Shown one piece after another: positions 1 to 5,880 of a stretch of 9,930 nt of DNA. The notes under the pieces were generated by a model. The model had not been told where the DNA came from and made no database searches. It saw only the letters and a program-made list of their open reading frames with translations. Origin of the DNA: Proteobacteria bacterium UBA6921 (GTDB lineage: Bacteria; Pseudomonadota; Gammaproteobacteria; SG8-11); NCBI GenBank assembly GCA_002450895.1, contig DKAR01000163.1:1-9930 (forward strand), in the 5' to 3' direction. The position numbers and the translations under genes were made by a program. Numbering within the stretch: position 1 is the first letter of the stretch; each line of letters starts with the position of its first letter.

Positions 1-1245
1 AAGACCCGCATCGACATGCTGGCGACCGGCATCAAAACGCCGTTGGGAATCAAAATCGCCGGACAGGATTTGAAAGAGATCCAGAAAATCGGCGAGCGCA
101 TTGAGCAGGTCGTCAAGATGGTGCCGGGCGCGGGTTCCGTGTTTTCGGAACGCGTTGCGGGCGGCCGCTACATCAATATCGATATCAATCGGAAGGCGGC
201 GGCGCGCTTCGGCCTCAACATCAACGACGTTCAGGAAGTGGTCGCGATGGCGGTGGGGGGCGACAACGTGACGACCACCGTGGAAGGACTCGAACGTTAT
301 CCGGTCAATCTGCGCTATCCGCAGGACGTACGTGATTCGATCGAGCGGCTTGCGGACTTGCCGCTGATCACGCGCGATGGCCCGCGAATTCCGCTCGGTC
401 AGGTGGCACGCGTGTCGATCGTTGATGGGCCGGCCATGGTGCGCAGTGAGAATGCCCGAATCAACGGCTGGGTGTACGTCGATATTCGTGATCGCGATCT
501 GGGATCGTTTGTCGCCGACGCCCAAAAAGCAGTTAACGATCAGGTTGAATTGCCGCCGGGCTATTCGTTGGGATGGTCCGGGCAGTACGAATACATGCTG
601 CGCGCTAAAGAGCGCCTGCAATACGTTGTTCCGCTCACGCTCGTGATTATTCTGCTTCTGTTGTATTTCAATTTCAGAAATTTCTCGGAATCCTTCATGG
701 TGATGGGCGCGGTTCCACTGGCACTGGTCGGCGCGTTCTGGCTCGTCTATTTGCTGGGCTACAACCTGTCCGTCGCTGTTGGTGTCGGTTTCATCGCTCT
801 TGCGGGTGTCGCCGCGGAATTTGGCGTGGTGATGCTGGTTTATCTGGATCATTCCGTTGCGGAACGAAAGCCGACAACGATGACAGAGCTGCACGAAGCG
901 GTCATCGAAGGCGCAGTGTTGCGCGTGCGGCCAAAGGCAATGACCGCGGCGGTGATTTTGGCGGGCCTTTTGCCGATCATGCTGGGTGGCGGAACGGGAT
1001 CCGAAGTCATGCAGCGTATCGCGGCGCCGATGCTGGGCGGAATGGTGACGGCGCCGCTCGTGTCGATGGTCCTTGTGCCCGTCCTCTACGTGTTGTGGAA
1101 GAGTCGGGAGCTTCGGCTGGCCGCAGCGCCCTATTCGACCAACGCCCGAACGCATGCGCCACGCCCGAACGCTCAACGGCCCGGTGTTTCCGGTGGGCGC
1201 CCGGCGCCCGATGGCGCTCCTGCCAATCCGTTCTCAAACCGGTAA
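1..1245 (+). CDS. cusA: CusA/SilA-type heavy-metal RND efflux pump, C-terminal part (5' end outside window)
   Basis: This is the inner-membrane proton antiporter of the Cus/Sil tripartite system, which exports Cu(I)/Ag(I) from the periplasm or cytoplasm. The frame is open from base 1 and gives 414 residues, roughly the last 40% of a pump of about 1040 aa. Compared with my recollection of E. coli CusA, the visible parts are the end of the porter domain, then transmembrane segments TM8-TM12 from about residue 205. Key residues appear kept: the metal-relay Met of the RIDML motif (codon 16-18, E. coli M672), the proton-relay Glu in AAEFG (codon 817-819, E939) and the Lys in RPKAMT (codon 934-936, K984). 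After the last membrane segment there is an unusual 48-residue Pro/Arg/Ala-rich tail (residues 367-414), much longer than the short basic tail of E. coli CusA. The pump heads a co-directional run of metal genes. Family and subgroup are near certain; Cu versus Ag specificity cannot be separated. Confidence 0.96.
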   Translation, partial: KTRIDMLATGIKTPLGIKIAGQDLKEIQKIGERIEQVVKMVPGAGSVFSERVAGGRYINIDINRKAAARFGLNINDVQEVVAMAVGGDNVTTTVEGLERYPVNLRYPQDVRDSIERLADLPLITRDGPRIPLGQVARVSIVDGPAMVRSENARINGWVYVDIRDRDLGSFVADAQKAVNDQVELPPGYSLGWSGQYEYMLRAKERLQYVVPLTLVIILLLLYFNFRNFSESFMVMGAVPLALVGAFWLVYLLGYNLSVAVGVGFIALAGVAAEFGVVMLVYLDHSVAERKPTTMTELHEAVIEGAVLRVRPKAMTAAVILAGLLPIMLGGGTGSEVMQRIAAPMLGGMVTAPLVSMVLVPVLYVLWKSRELRLAAAPYSTNARTHAPRPNAQRPGVSGGRPAPDGAPANPFSNR

Positions 1246-1384
1246 CCCGCCACCGCGTGCTACGCCACACGCGCATCGAATTTTTGGCCCCTTGCGCTTC
1301 CGGTTAAATCGCGGTGAACTAAACTGTGTATCAACGCAAACACTGCGCTTTGTAGGACTGGCGTGTCCCCGCCAGCACATCTCG
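1246..1384 (+). other. Intergenic gap between cusA and the multicopper oxidase
   Basis: This is 139 nt without a credible gene. The oxidase frame is open upstream here, but the translation has no signal-like character and no better start than the ATG at 1385. I found no convincing sigma-70 promoter and no CueR-type operator. The only visible structure is a 6-bp stem-loop next to the downstream start, listed separately. Confidence 0.6.
1358..1375 (+). promoter_or_regulatory. Stem-loop immediately upstream of the oxidase start codon
   Basis: CTGGCG (1358-1363) and CGCCAG (1370-1375) form a perfect 6-bp stem around a 6-nt loop, ending 9 nt before the ATG at 1385. No T-run follows, so it is not an intrinsic terminator. 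It covers the place where a Shine-Dalgarno sequence would lie, and no good one is visible. A role in translation or mRNA processing is only inferred, and a 6-bp stem can arise by chance at this GC content. Confidence 0.25.
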
Positions 1385-2680
1385 ATGAGTCACTCCAATT
1401 CTGATATTCCACCCACTTCGGACGAAGAGCCCAAATCAACGCGGCGCGATTTCTTGCGCGCGGCGGTGGCAATGACCGGCGCAGCGGCGATGTCTTCACG
1501 TGCCGCGGAAAACGCTGCACCCGGCATCGATCATTCCGCGCACATGGACCACAGTGCGCATATGGGGCACGGATCCGGTGGCTATGACTCGATGATGTTC
1601 ATGACCGGTCACAAGATGGAGCCCGGCGCCATCATCGAACCGCCGGGCGCACCCGCGGACACCGAAGTCGATTACAAGGTTTTTGATATTGAAGTGCGTA
1701 TCGTTCAACACGAGATCATTCCCGGTATCAAAGCGCACATGTTTGCCTTCAACGGGCAAGTGCCCGGGCCGGAATTCCATGTGAATGAGGGCGATTGGGT
1801 CAAAGTAAATTTCACCAACAAGACGGAAGAGATGCACACGATTCACTGGCACGGGTTGTATGTGCCTTACACGATGGACGGCGTGCCGATGATGACGCAG
1901 GACCCCGTGCATCCGGAGCAGACATTTGTTTATCGATTTCAGGCCAAGCCGGCCGGCACTCATTGGTATCACTGCCACTGGGGCACGCCGCTGCACGCGT
2001 CGCACGGCATGCACGGCGCATTCATCATTCACAAGAAGGATGATCCGCTGAAGCAGAAGTATCCGTACACACGCGATTACACGCTAATGCTCGAGGCCTG
2101 GGACGTCGATCTGGCGCGCGAGGAAATCGGCGGATTGCTCGAAGGTATGAAGCAGGTGAATACCTTGATGGAGAAAGGCCGTCTTGATCCAGTGACGCAC
2201 GGTTTTTTTCGCAATTACGCGGAATTCGTAAAAGCCTATGCCGATGGGAAGTACGTGCCGCCCTACCTGCAAGGCCGTTCCGGTGGGCTTGAGTTTCGTT
2301 ACAACTTTTTCGGGATCAACGGCAAGGCGCATCCCGCGGTTCAGCATATGGGTATCAAACAGGGCGAGTGGATTCGTGTGCGACTGGTCAATGCCAGTGA
2401 CCTGAGTCATCACATGCATTTGCACGGCCACGATTTCTGGTGGGTGGCGCAAGACGGTAACGAACTCGCGCAGCCGATGCGCCTGAACACGATTCATGTG
2501 CACCCCGGTGGCACGTACGACTTGATGATCTACGGCGACAATCCGGGCTATTGGGCCTTTCACAACCACCGCACGACCTATGCGCGCAATAACGGTATTT
2601 ATCCCGGAGGCATGCACACCGGTTTGTTTTACGAAGACTTCACTCCCACGTACAAACCTACGATTACTGTCGACGAGTAG
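1385..2680 (+). CDS. Tat-exported two-domain (type C-like) multicopper oxidase
   Basis: The 431-aa protein is a periplasmic copper oxidase, probably oxidising Cu(I) or organic substrates. The ATG at 1385 is the only start that places a Tat motif (TRRDFLR, residues 19-25) correctly, followed by an Ala-rich hydrophobic stretch and a likely cleavage near residue 41. A His/Met-rich linker follows (residues 50-62, DHSAHM twice). The cupredoxin domain 1 motifs are MHTIHWHG (H151, H154, H156) and HWYHCHW (H196, C197, H198), then H204 and M209. Domain 2 has HHMHLHGH (H345, H347) and HNH (H393, H395). Eight His therefore fit a trinuclear T2/T3 site, and H151/C197/H204/M209 fit a T1 site in domain 1. 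In domain 2 the usual T1 Cys is Asn394, the arrangement described for type C two-domain oxidases such as Nitrosomonas BCO. Residues about 235-300 form a helical interdomain insertion. The cusA and His-rich neighbours support a copper role. Confidence 0.93.
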   Translation: MSHSNSDIPPTSDEEPKSTRRDFLRAAVAMTGAAAMSSRAAENAAPGIDHSAHMDHSAHMGHGSGGYDSMMFMTGHKMEPGAIIEPPGAPADTEVDYKVFDIEVRIVQHEIIPGIKAHMFAFNGQVPGPEFHVNEGDWVKVNFTNKTEEMHTIHWHGLYVPYTMDGVPMMTQDPVHPEQTFVYRFQAKPAGTHWYHCHWGTPLHASHGMHGAFIIHKKDDPLKQKYPYTRDYTLMLEAWDVDLAREEIGGLLEGMKQVNTLMEKGRLDPVTHGFFRNYAEFVKAYADGKYVPPYLQGRSGGLEFRYNFFGINGKAHPAVQHMGIKQGEWIRVRLVNASDLSHHMHLHGHDFWWVAQDGNELAQPMRLNTIHVHPGGTYDLMIYGDNPGYWAFHNHRTTYARNNGIYPGGMHTGLFYEDFTPTYKPTITVDE

Positions 2681-2687
2681 CGATTCC

Positions 2688-3830
2688 ATGGCCGCTCGAC
2701 TCTGGATTGCATTAATCGTCATCTTCGCCACCGTCAACGCGCATGCGCTGGAGGTGGATCGCGAAGTGTTGCCGCGTCTCACTCTGGGTGGCGTGGTTAT
2801 CGGCACGCTCGACGCGGTGAACTGGGATTCGGATCCTTCACGCCAGGAATCCATCAATAGCGAGGACAGCTTTATTGCGATGCGTTTGGACAAACGCCTG
2901 TATGAGTCCGGTGTTGCCGGCGCGACGGTGGGATTTCGCGAGGACGCGGATGAGGTCCATTTTTCCGATCACTACGTCTTTTACTGGAATCGAACGTTCG
3001 AATTGGCACTCGGCCATGCACCGTTGCGGAACTCACTGATCGAATTTCCGACGTTGCGGGACGACGATCTTGCCTATGCCACGCTCGTCGCGAATGCATC
3101 TTCGACCGAGAATCAGGACCAAACCCACGGCGACGTTGCGCGCTTCGATTGGTTTCCCGGCGAAGGAAGCCACGCTCTCGGCGTGTGGGCAAGTTCTCGA
3201 GCCGATGACGCCAGCGGCAATGATGTCTCGGGTATAGATACGCTGGGGTACGGTTATTTTTATGAACCGCCACGTCAGCTGCGTTACGTGGTTCGCCTGC
3301 GTCGAGCCGGAGTGATCCTCGATCGTCAGGAAACTCGAGCTGCAACTGGAAAAGCATGGATGAATGCGTGGATCGCCGGTGCGTCCCTGAATCTGAACGA
3401 CGATCCCTCCAGCAACTGGTCGCTCGACACGCAGCTCATTCGCAATTTTGGTGTCGACGGCACCAACAATGTGGGCGATTTTTATCAGCGGGCGCGCGCC
3501 GCGTCGCGTGCGGTCGTATTGGCGGTGCGTTATACCGCTCGTCCCGCATTGTTGACTCGCTGGCAGGCGGCGCTGACCCTTGCGTCAAAGGACTTTGACG
3601 ATGTTGGTGACAGTCGCCAGTGGAGTCTTGTCCCCGGTGTACGCTATGAACTGGGTCAGGGCGTATCCGCCGTCGCGCAGTATGCATTTACACGCTATGG
3701 TGATGCGCTCGGCGGCGGGATCGATCGCACATTGCAGATCGGATTGTCGTTCAGTCTCGAAGCGCGCTTTAATGACACGATCGGCGAGCGAAATTCCATT
3801 CTCAATCGTGAACACGGGTTCATTCCATGA
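2688..3830 (+). CDS. Putative outer-membrane beta-barrel protein in the copper gene run
   Basis: The protein is 380 aa. The ATG at 2688, 7 nt after the oxidase stop, gives a clean Sec signal peptide (MAARLWIALIVIFATVNAHA, cut near residue 20), while starts further upstream give no leader. The mature part has no hydrophobic helices. It has many amphipathic segments of alternating polar and apolar residues with aromatic ends, separated by Asp/Asn/Gly-rich turns, for example around FSDHYVFYWNRTFELALG and AVAQYAFTRYGDALGGG. That is the look of an outer-membrane barrel or porin-like protein. The last residues (GFIP) lack the canonical terminal Phe, although an aromatic-rich strand lies about 25 residues earlier. 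I do not recognise a named family. It is not a CusC/TolC-type protein, since there are no long coiled-coil helices. Its tight spacing to the oxidase and the 4-nt overlap with the next gene imply one transcript and possibly a role in copper movement across the outer membrane. Confidence 0.8.
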   Translation: MAARLWIALIVIFATVNAHALEVDREVLPRLTLGGVVIGTLDAVNWDSDPSRQESINSEDSFIAMRLDKRLYESGVAGATVGFREDADEVHFSDHYVFYWNRTFELALGHAPLRNSLIEFPTLRDDDLAYATLVANASSTENQDQTHGDVARFDWFPGEGSHALGVWASSRADDASGNDVSGIDTLGYGYFYEPPRQLRYVVRLRRAGVILDRQETRAATGKAWMNAWIAGASLNLNDDPSSNWSLDTQLIRNFGVDGTNNVGDFYQRARAASRAVVLAVRYTARPALLTRWQAALTLASKDFDDVGDSRQWSLVPGVRYELGQGVSAVAQYAFTRYGDALGGGIDRTLQIGLSFSLEARFNDTIGERNSILNREHGFIP

Positions 3831-4147
3831 TTTCATCCGGTTCAATATCCAAATCGATCATCGGATTTGCAGTGCTGGGATTGTTCGGAGTTCTTGCCGT
3901 GTCGGCCGCGGAACCCGAGCACGAGCATCACCACGACAGTGCACCATCCACACCGTCAAAAGTGGAAGTGCCGATGAAGCATCAAACAACTCCAGAAAGT
4001 GGAAAGGCGCGTGAAGCCGGTTACCGCGGTCACGAAATGATGCAGTCGACGACGGTTCTGAGCGATCTGGCCGTTCAGTGCCAGCAGGCACGCGACGGAC
4101 TGATCATTTTGGATCGCGCGACCTTGGCACGGTGCGATGGATCATAG
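3827..4147 (+). CDS. Small His-rich periplasmic protein, unknown family
   Basis: The protein is 106 aa. The start overlaps the barrel gene stop as ATGA (3827-3830), the classic arrangement for translational coupling. The N-terminus is a Sec signal peptide with hydrophobic core IIGFAVLGLFGVLAVSA and likely cleavage after AA near residue 28. The mature protein opens with EPEHEHHHD (residues 29-37), a plausible Cu/Zn/Ni-binding cluster, followed by a Pro/Ser/Lys-rich stretch. The C-terminal half is helical (HEMMQSTTVLSDLAVQCQQ) with two cysteines, C85 and C103, that could form a disulfide or bind metal. I recognise no family. Metal buffering or chaperoning is inferred from the His cluster and neighbours. 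The amber stop at 4145-4147 is followed in frame by 16 more sense codons with four consecutive His, so the annotated end may not be the ancestral one. Confidence 0.78.
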   Translation: MISSGSISKSIIGFAVLGLFGVLAVSAAEPEHEHHHDSAPSTPSKVEVPMKHQTTPESGKAREAGYRGHEMMQSTTVLSDLAVQCQQARDGLIILDRATLARCDGS

Positions 4148-4286
4148 GTTCCGTCGGAGAGCGCTCCGCCCGAGCCACATCACCATCACCCGCAGTGACG
4201 TCCGGCTGGCGCAGGCCGAGTGAATCGAGTCTAATACCACGACATCGATTCCAAGAAGCCATCAAGCAGGAGTCCCGGCCCGCGCC
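4148..4286 (+). other. Intergenic gap with in-frame His-rich continuation
   Basis: This is 139 nt between the small His-rich gene and the DUF2231 gene. The first 48 nt continue the upstream frame as VPSESAPPEPHHHHPQ and end at a TGA (4196-4198). The remainder shows no gene and no clear promoter. AGGAG at 4268-4272 is the only Shine-Dalgarno-like site before the ATG at 4287, and its 14-nt spacing is long. Confidence 0.55.
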
Positions 4287-4970
4287 ATGATCGAAATCCT
4301 TCCCAACTGGCACCCCATTTTCGTTCACTTCACCGTCGGAATGTTCATGACGGCGGCTGGCGTGCGAGTTGCCACCCATGCGATTGCTGACGGCACGTTG
4401 AAAGATCAGCTGTTGCTGGTCGCCCGTTGGAATCTTTGGCTGGGTATGGCTGCGACGACATTGACCGTTGCCGCGGGCATCTATGCGTACAACACGGTTG
4501 ATCATGACACCCCGTCGCACGCTGCGATGACACTGCATCGCAATTGGGCAATTGTTACAACGCTGGTTTTTGTTGCAGTGACCTTACTCGAATCCGTGCT
4601 TCGCAAGCGCGGAACTCCGCAAAGTCCGGTGATCACCATTACCCTTGTCGCGGCCGCTGCCTTGCTCGCAGCAACATCCTGGCGCGGCGGTGAACTCGTG
4701 TATCGGCATGGCTTGGGCGTCAAGTCGCTTCCGCAGACAGAAGGCGCGGGACATTCACACGATCATGGGGAGGGTCACACTCATGACGACGCTTCGAATT
4801 CGCCTGGAGCGGAACCGGAGCACGATGCTCATGATCATAGTCATAGTGGTGATGAGGGTACACAAGAAGCTACACCGCACACCCATGAAACCGTTTCGGA
4901 ACAGCCCGCTACGAAAGAGCAAAATCATGAGCACACACATGCGCCAGGAACGCCGCCGCACAAAGATTAG
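4287..4970 (+). CDS. DUF2231 integral membrane protein with long His-rich C-terminal tail
   Basis: The protein is 227 aa. The N-terminus (PNWHPIFVHFTVGMF) and the GGELVYRHGLGV segment (residues 134-145) are hallmarks of DUF2231 membrane proteins. Four hydrophobic segments are visible, at about residues 11-30, 45-68, 86-104 and 114-131. Conserved His9 and His14 in the first segment and His141 near the last membrane edge could bind heme or metal, but the biochemical role of the family is not established. The tail (151-227) is unusual: hydrophilic, acidic and with 15 histidines in 77 residues, arranged as HSHDH, HTH, HDAHDHSH, HTH and HEHTH. The family core normally ends soon after the YRHG motif, so the tail looks like an added metal-binding extension. 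The ATG at 4287 is chosen because it precedes the conserved N-terminal motif directly. Its last 44 nt encode the start of the cytochrome gene in another frame. Confidence 0.88.
   Translation: MIEILPNWHPIFVHFTVGMFMTAAGVRVATHAIADGTLKDQLLLVARWNLWLGMAATTLTVAAGIYAYNTVDHDTPSHAAMTLHRNWAIVTTLVFVAVTLLESVLRKRGTPQSPVITITLVAAAALLAATSWRGGELVYRHGLGVKSLPQTEGAGHSHDHGEGHTHDDASNSPGAEPEHDAHDHSHSGDEGTQEATPHTHETVSEQPATKEQNHEHTHAPGTPPHKD
4914..4919 (+). promoter_or_regulatory. Ribosome binding site of the cytochrome gene, inside the DUF2231 tail
   Basis: AAAGAG lies 7 nt before the ATG at 4927. It supports this start over the ATG at 4939, which has only AC repeats upstream, and over more distant in-frame Met codons. 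Confidence 0.55.
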
Positions 4971-5442
4971 TGCTGCAATTTTCTCTGCAGCTGTTGTCCT
5001 GTCCTGCGCGCCGGTCTTCGCAGACTCACACCACGACATGCATTCCGGTCACGAGGCCCCGGTTGCCAAGGGGCCATTCACTCGCGCTATCGATAAATCA
5101 CTGGTAGAGCGGGGGCGAACTGTCTATCTAACGAATTGCGCGCAGTGCCACGGCAAGGAAGGTGAGGGCGACACCCATTGGCGCCATCGTGGCAGCGATG
5201 GAAAATTTCCGCCCCCGCCGCTGGACGGCAGTGGCCACGCCTGGCATCACCCGCTGGCTGATCTGCGCGAGATGATTCTTGAAGGTAGCCGACCGGGGGA
5301 AGGCAATATGCCTGGTTGGAAAGGAAAACTCAGCGATGACGACATTGGCGCCGTGATCGCGTGGTTCCAGTCGCTCTGGAATGATGACGTTTTCGAAGCG
5401 TGGCACCAGATTGACAGCCGCGCGCGCAGCGACAAACCTTGA
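4927..5442 (+). CDS. Exported monoheme class I c-type cytochrome
   Basis: The 171-aa protein is a periplasmic electron carrier. It has a basic n-region (RQERRRTK), a hydrophobic core and a likely signal peptidase I site after VFA (residues 30-32). VLSC at 24-27 is only an imperfect lipobox, so a lipoprotein is a weaker alternative. The mature N-terminus is again His/Met-rich (DSHHDMHSGH). The heme c motif CAQCH sits at residues 71-75, and GNMPGW at 127-131 supplies the expected distal Met (M128), followed by the helix LSDDDIGAVIAWFQSLW typical of the cytochrome c CBB3-type fold. The gene overlaps the DUF2231 gene by 44 nt, implying coupling. Its position at the end of the copper gene run suggests electron exchange with the multicopper oxidase or a DUF2231 membrane partner, but nothing in the sequence proves which. 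It is convergent with the next gene. Confidence 0.92.
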   Translation: MSTHMRQERRRTKISAAIFSAAVVLSCAPVFADSHHDMHSGHEAPVAKGPFTRAIDKSLVERGRTVYLTNCAQCHGKEGEGDTHWRHRGSDGKFPPPPLDGSGHAWHHPLADLREMILEGSRPGEGNMPGWKGKLSDDDIGAVIAWFQSLWNDDVFEAWHQIDSRARSDKP

Positions 5443-5475
5443 CGCGACGCTCTATTTTTCACATCCCTTCCGCTG

Positions 5476-5489
5476 CGAAGCTCGCTTCG
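5476..5489. terminator. Short hairpin between convergent genes, possible bidirectional terminator
   Basis: CGAAGC (5476-5481) and GCTTCG (5484-5489) form a perfect inverted repeat with a 2-nt centre. It lies 34 nt after the cytochrome stop and directly beyond the DUF2892 stop on the other strand. Neither strand has a U-run after the stem, so it is at best a weak terminator. Confidence 0.3.
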
Positions 5490-5490
5490 G

Positions 5491-5697
5491 TTAGCTTTGT
5501 GTCACATGTTTTGCAGATCGGCGCGTGTTGATCCCGAGGATCCGCCAAATCGGGCAGAAATCGATCAATGCCGTAACAATCAAGATAAGACCCAACCATC
5601 CCCACGGCGTCTGCGGACCGAAAAACACCAGACTGATTGCAGCCGCGCCGAGCACAAGGCGAATGATCTTATCCGCGCTTCCAATATTCTTGACCAT
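5491..5697 (-). CDS. DUF2892 (YgaP-like) small inner-membrane protein
   Basis: The protein is 68 aa. The start MVKNIGSADKIIRLVLGAA is the typical DUF2892 opening (Asn-Gly-x-x-Asp-Lys/Arg before the first helix). Two hydrophobic helices follow: residues 11-24 and 30-45, the latter a Trp/Gly-rich hairpin ending in DFCPIWRILGI, where the Cys-Pro is characteristic. The family is the C-terminal membrane part of YgaP-like rhodanese proteins, and stand-alone copies such as this are common and functionally undefined. The frame is open further upstream, but the ATG at 5697 is preceded by AGAGGGA at 6-nt spacing (5704-5710 on the + strand), which decides the start. No rhodanese domain is present. The gene may be monocistronic, because a terminator separates it from the Sel1 gene upstream. 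Confidence 0.88.
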   Translation of the reverse strand: MVKNIGSADKIIRLVLGAAAISLVFFGPQTPWGWLGLILIVTALIDFCPIWRILGINTRRSAKHVTQS

Positions 5698-5852
5698 GCA
5701 AAATCCCTCTTTGTCAGTGAAAAGACGAAACTGCAGCATGCCGATGGGACAACCTATTTGACCTTCGCTGACAAAACCGTTCACGGGAAATGGAAAAATT
5801 ACTGCACGAAAAATAAAGCGGTGGATGGCGCGGAAGTAATTAGTGAACTTCA
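5698..5852 (-). other. Intergenic leader of the DUF2892 gene
   Basis: About 155 nt lie between the Sel1 terminator and the DUF2892 start. Reading frames here are short and lack recognisable features. The region is AT-richer than its surroundings and should hold the DUF2892 promoter, but I could not place -35/-10 boxes convincingly. Confidence 0.4.
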
Positions 5853-5880
5853 AGAAAAATCCCGCTGGAAAATCAGCAGG
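5853..5880 (-). terminator. Intrinsic terminator overlapping the Sel1 gene stop
   Basis: On the - strand CCTGCTG (5880-5874) pairs with CAGCGGG (5867-5861) across a 6-nt loop. This is a 7-bp stem with one G-T wobble, followed by ATTTTTC (5860-5854). The stem includes the TGA stop codon of the Sel1 gene. Confidence 0.6.

Noticed and set aside
1073..1384. Oxidase frame extended upstream into cusA
   Set aside because: The extension overlaps cusA, has no signal-like sequence and would bury the Tat motif more than 120 residues inside the protein.
1496..2032. - strand open frame of 178 codons
   Set aside because: It is a shadow of the His-rich and cupredoxin coding region, with His/Val/Arg-rich composition caused by codon complement and no domain.
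2084..2893. Long - strand open frame of 269 codons
   Set aside because: It lies opposite the multicopper oxidase and the start of the barrel gene, whose motifs and signals are unambiguous. Its translation has no recognisable domain or leader.
4176..4190. His-tag-like run suggesting vector sequence
   Set aside because: Only four His codons are present, in a context of native-like sequence that continues the upstream frame. Nothing else resembles a vector.
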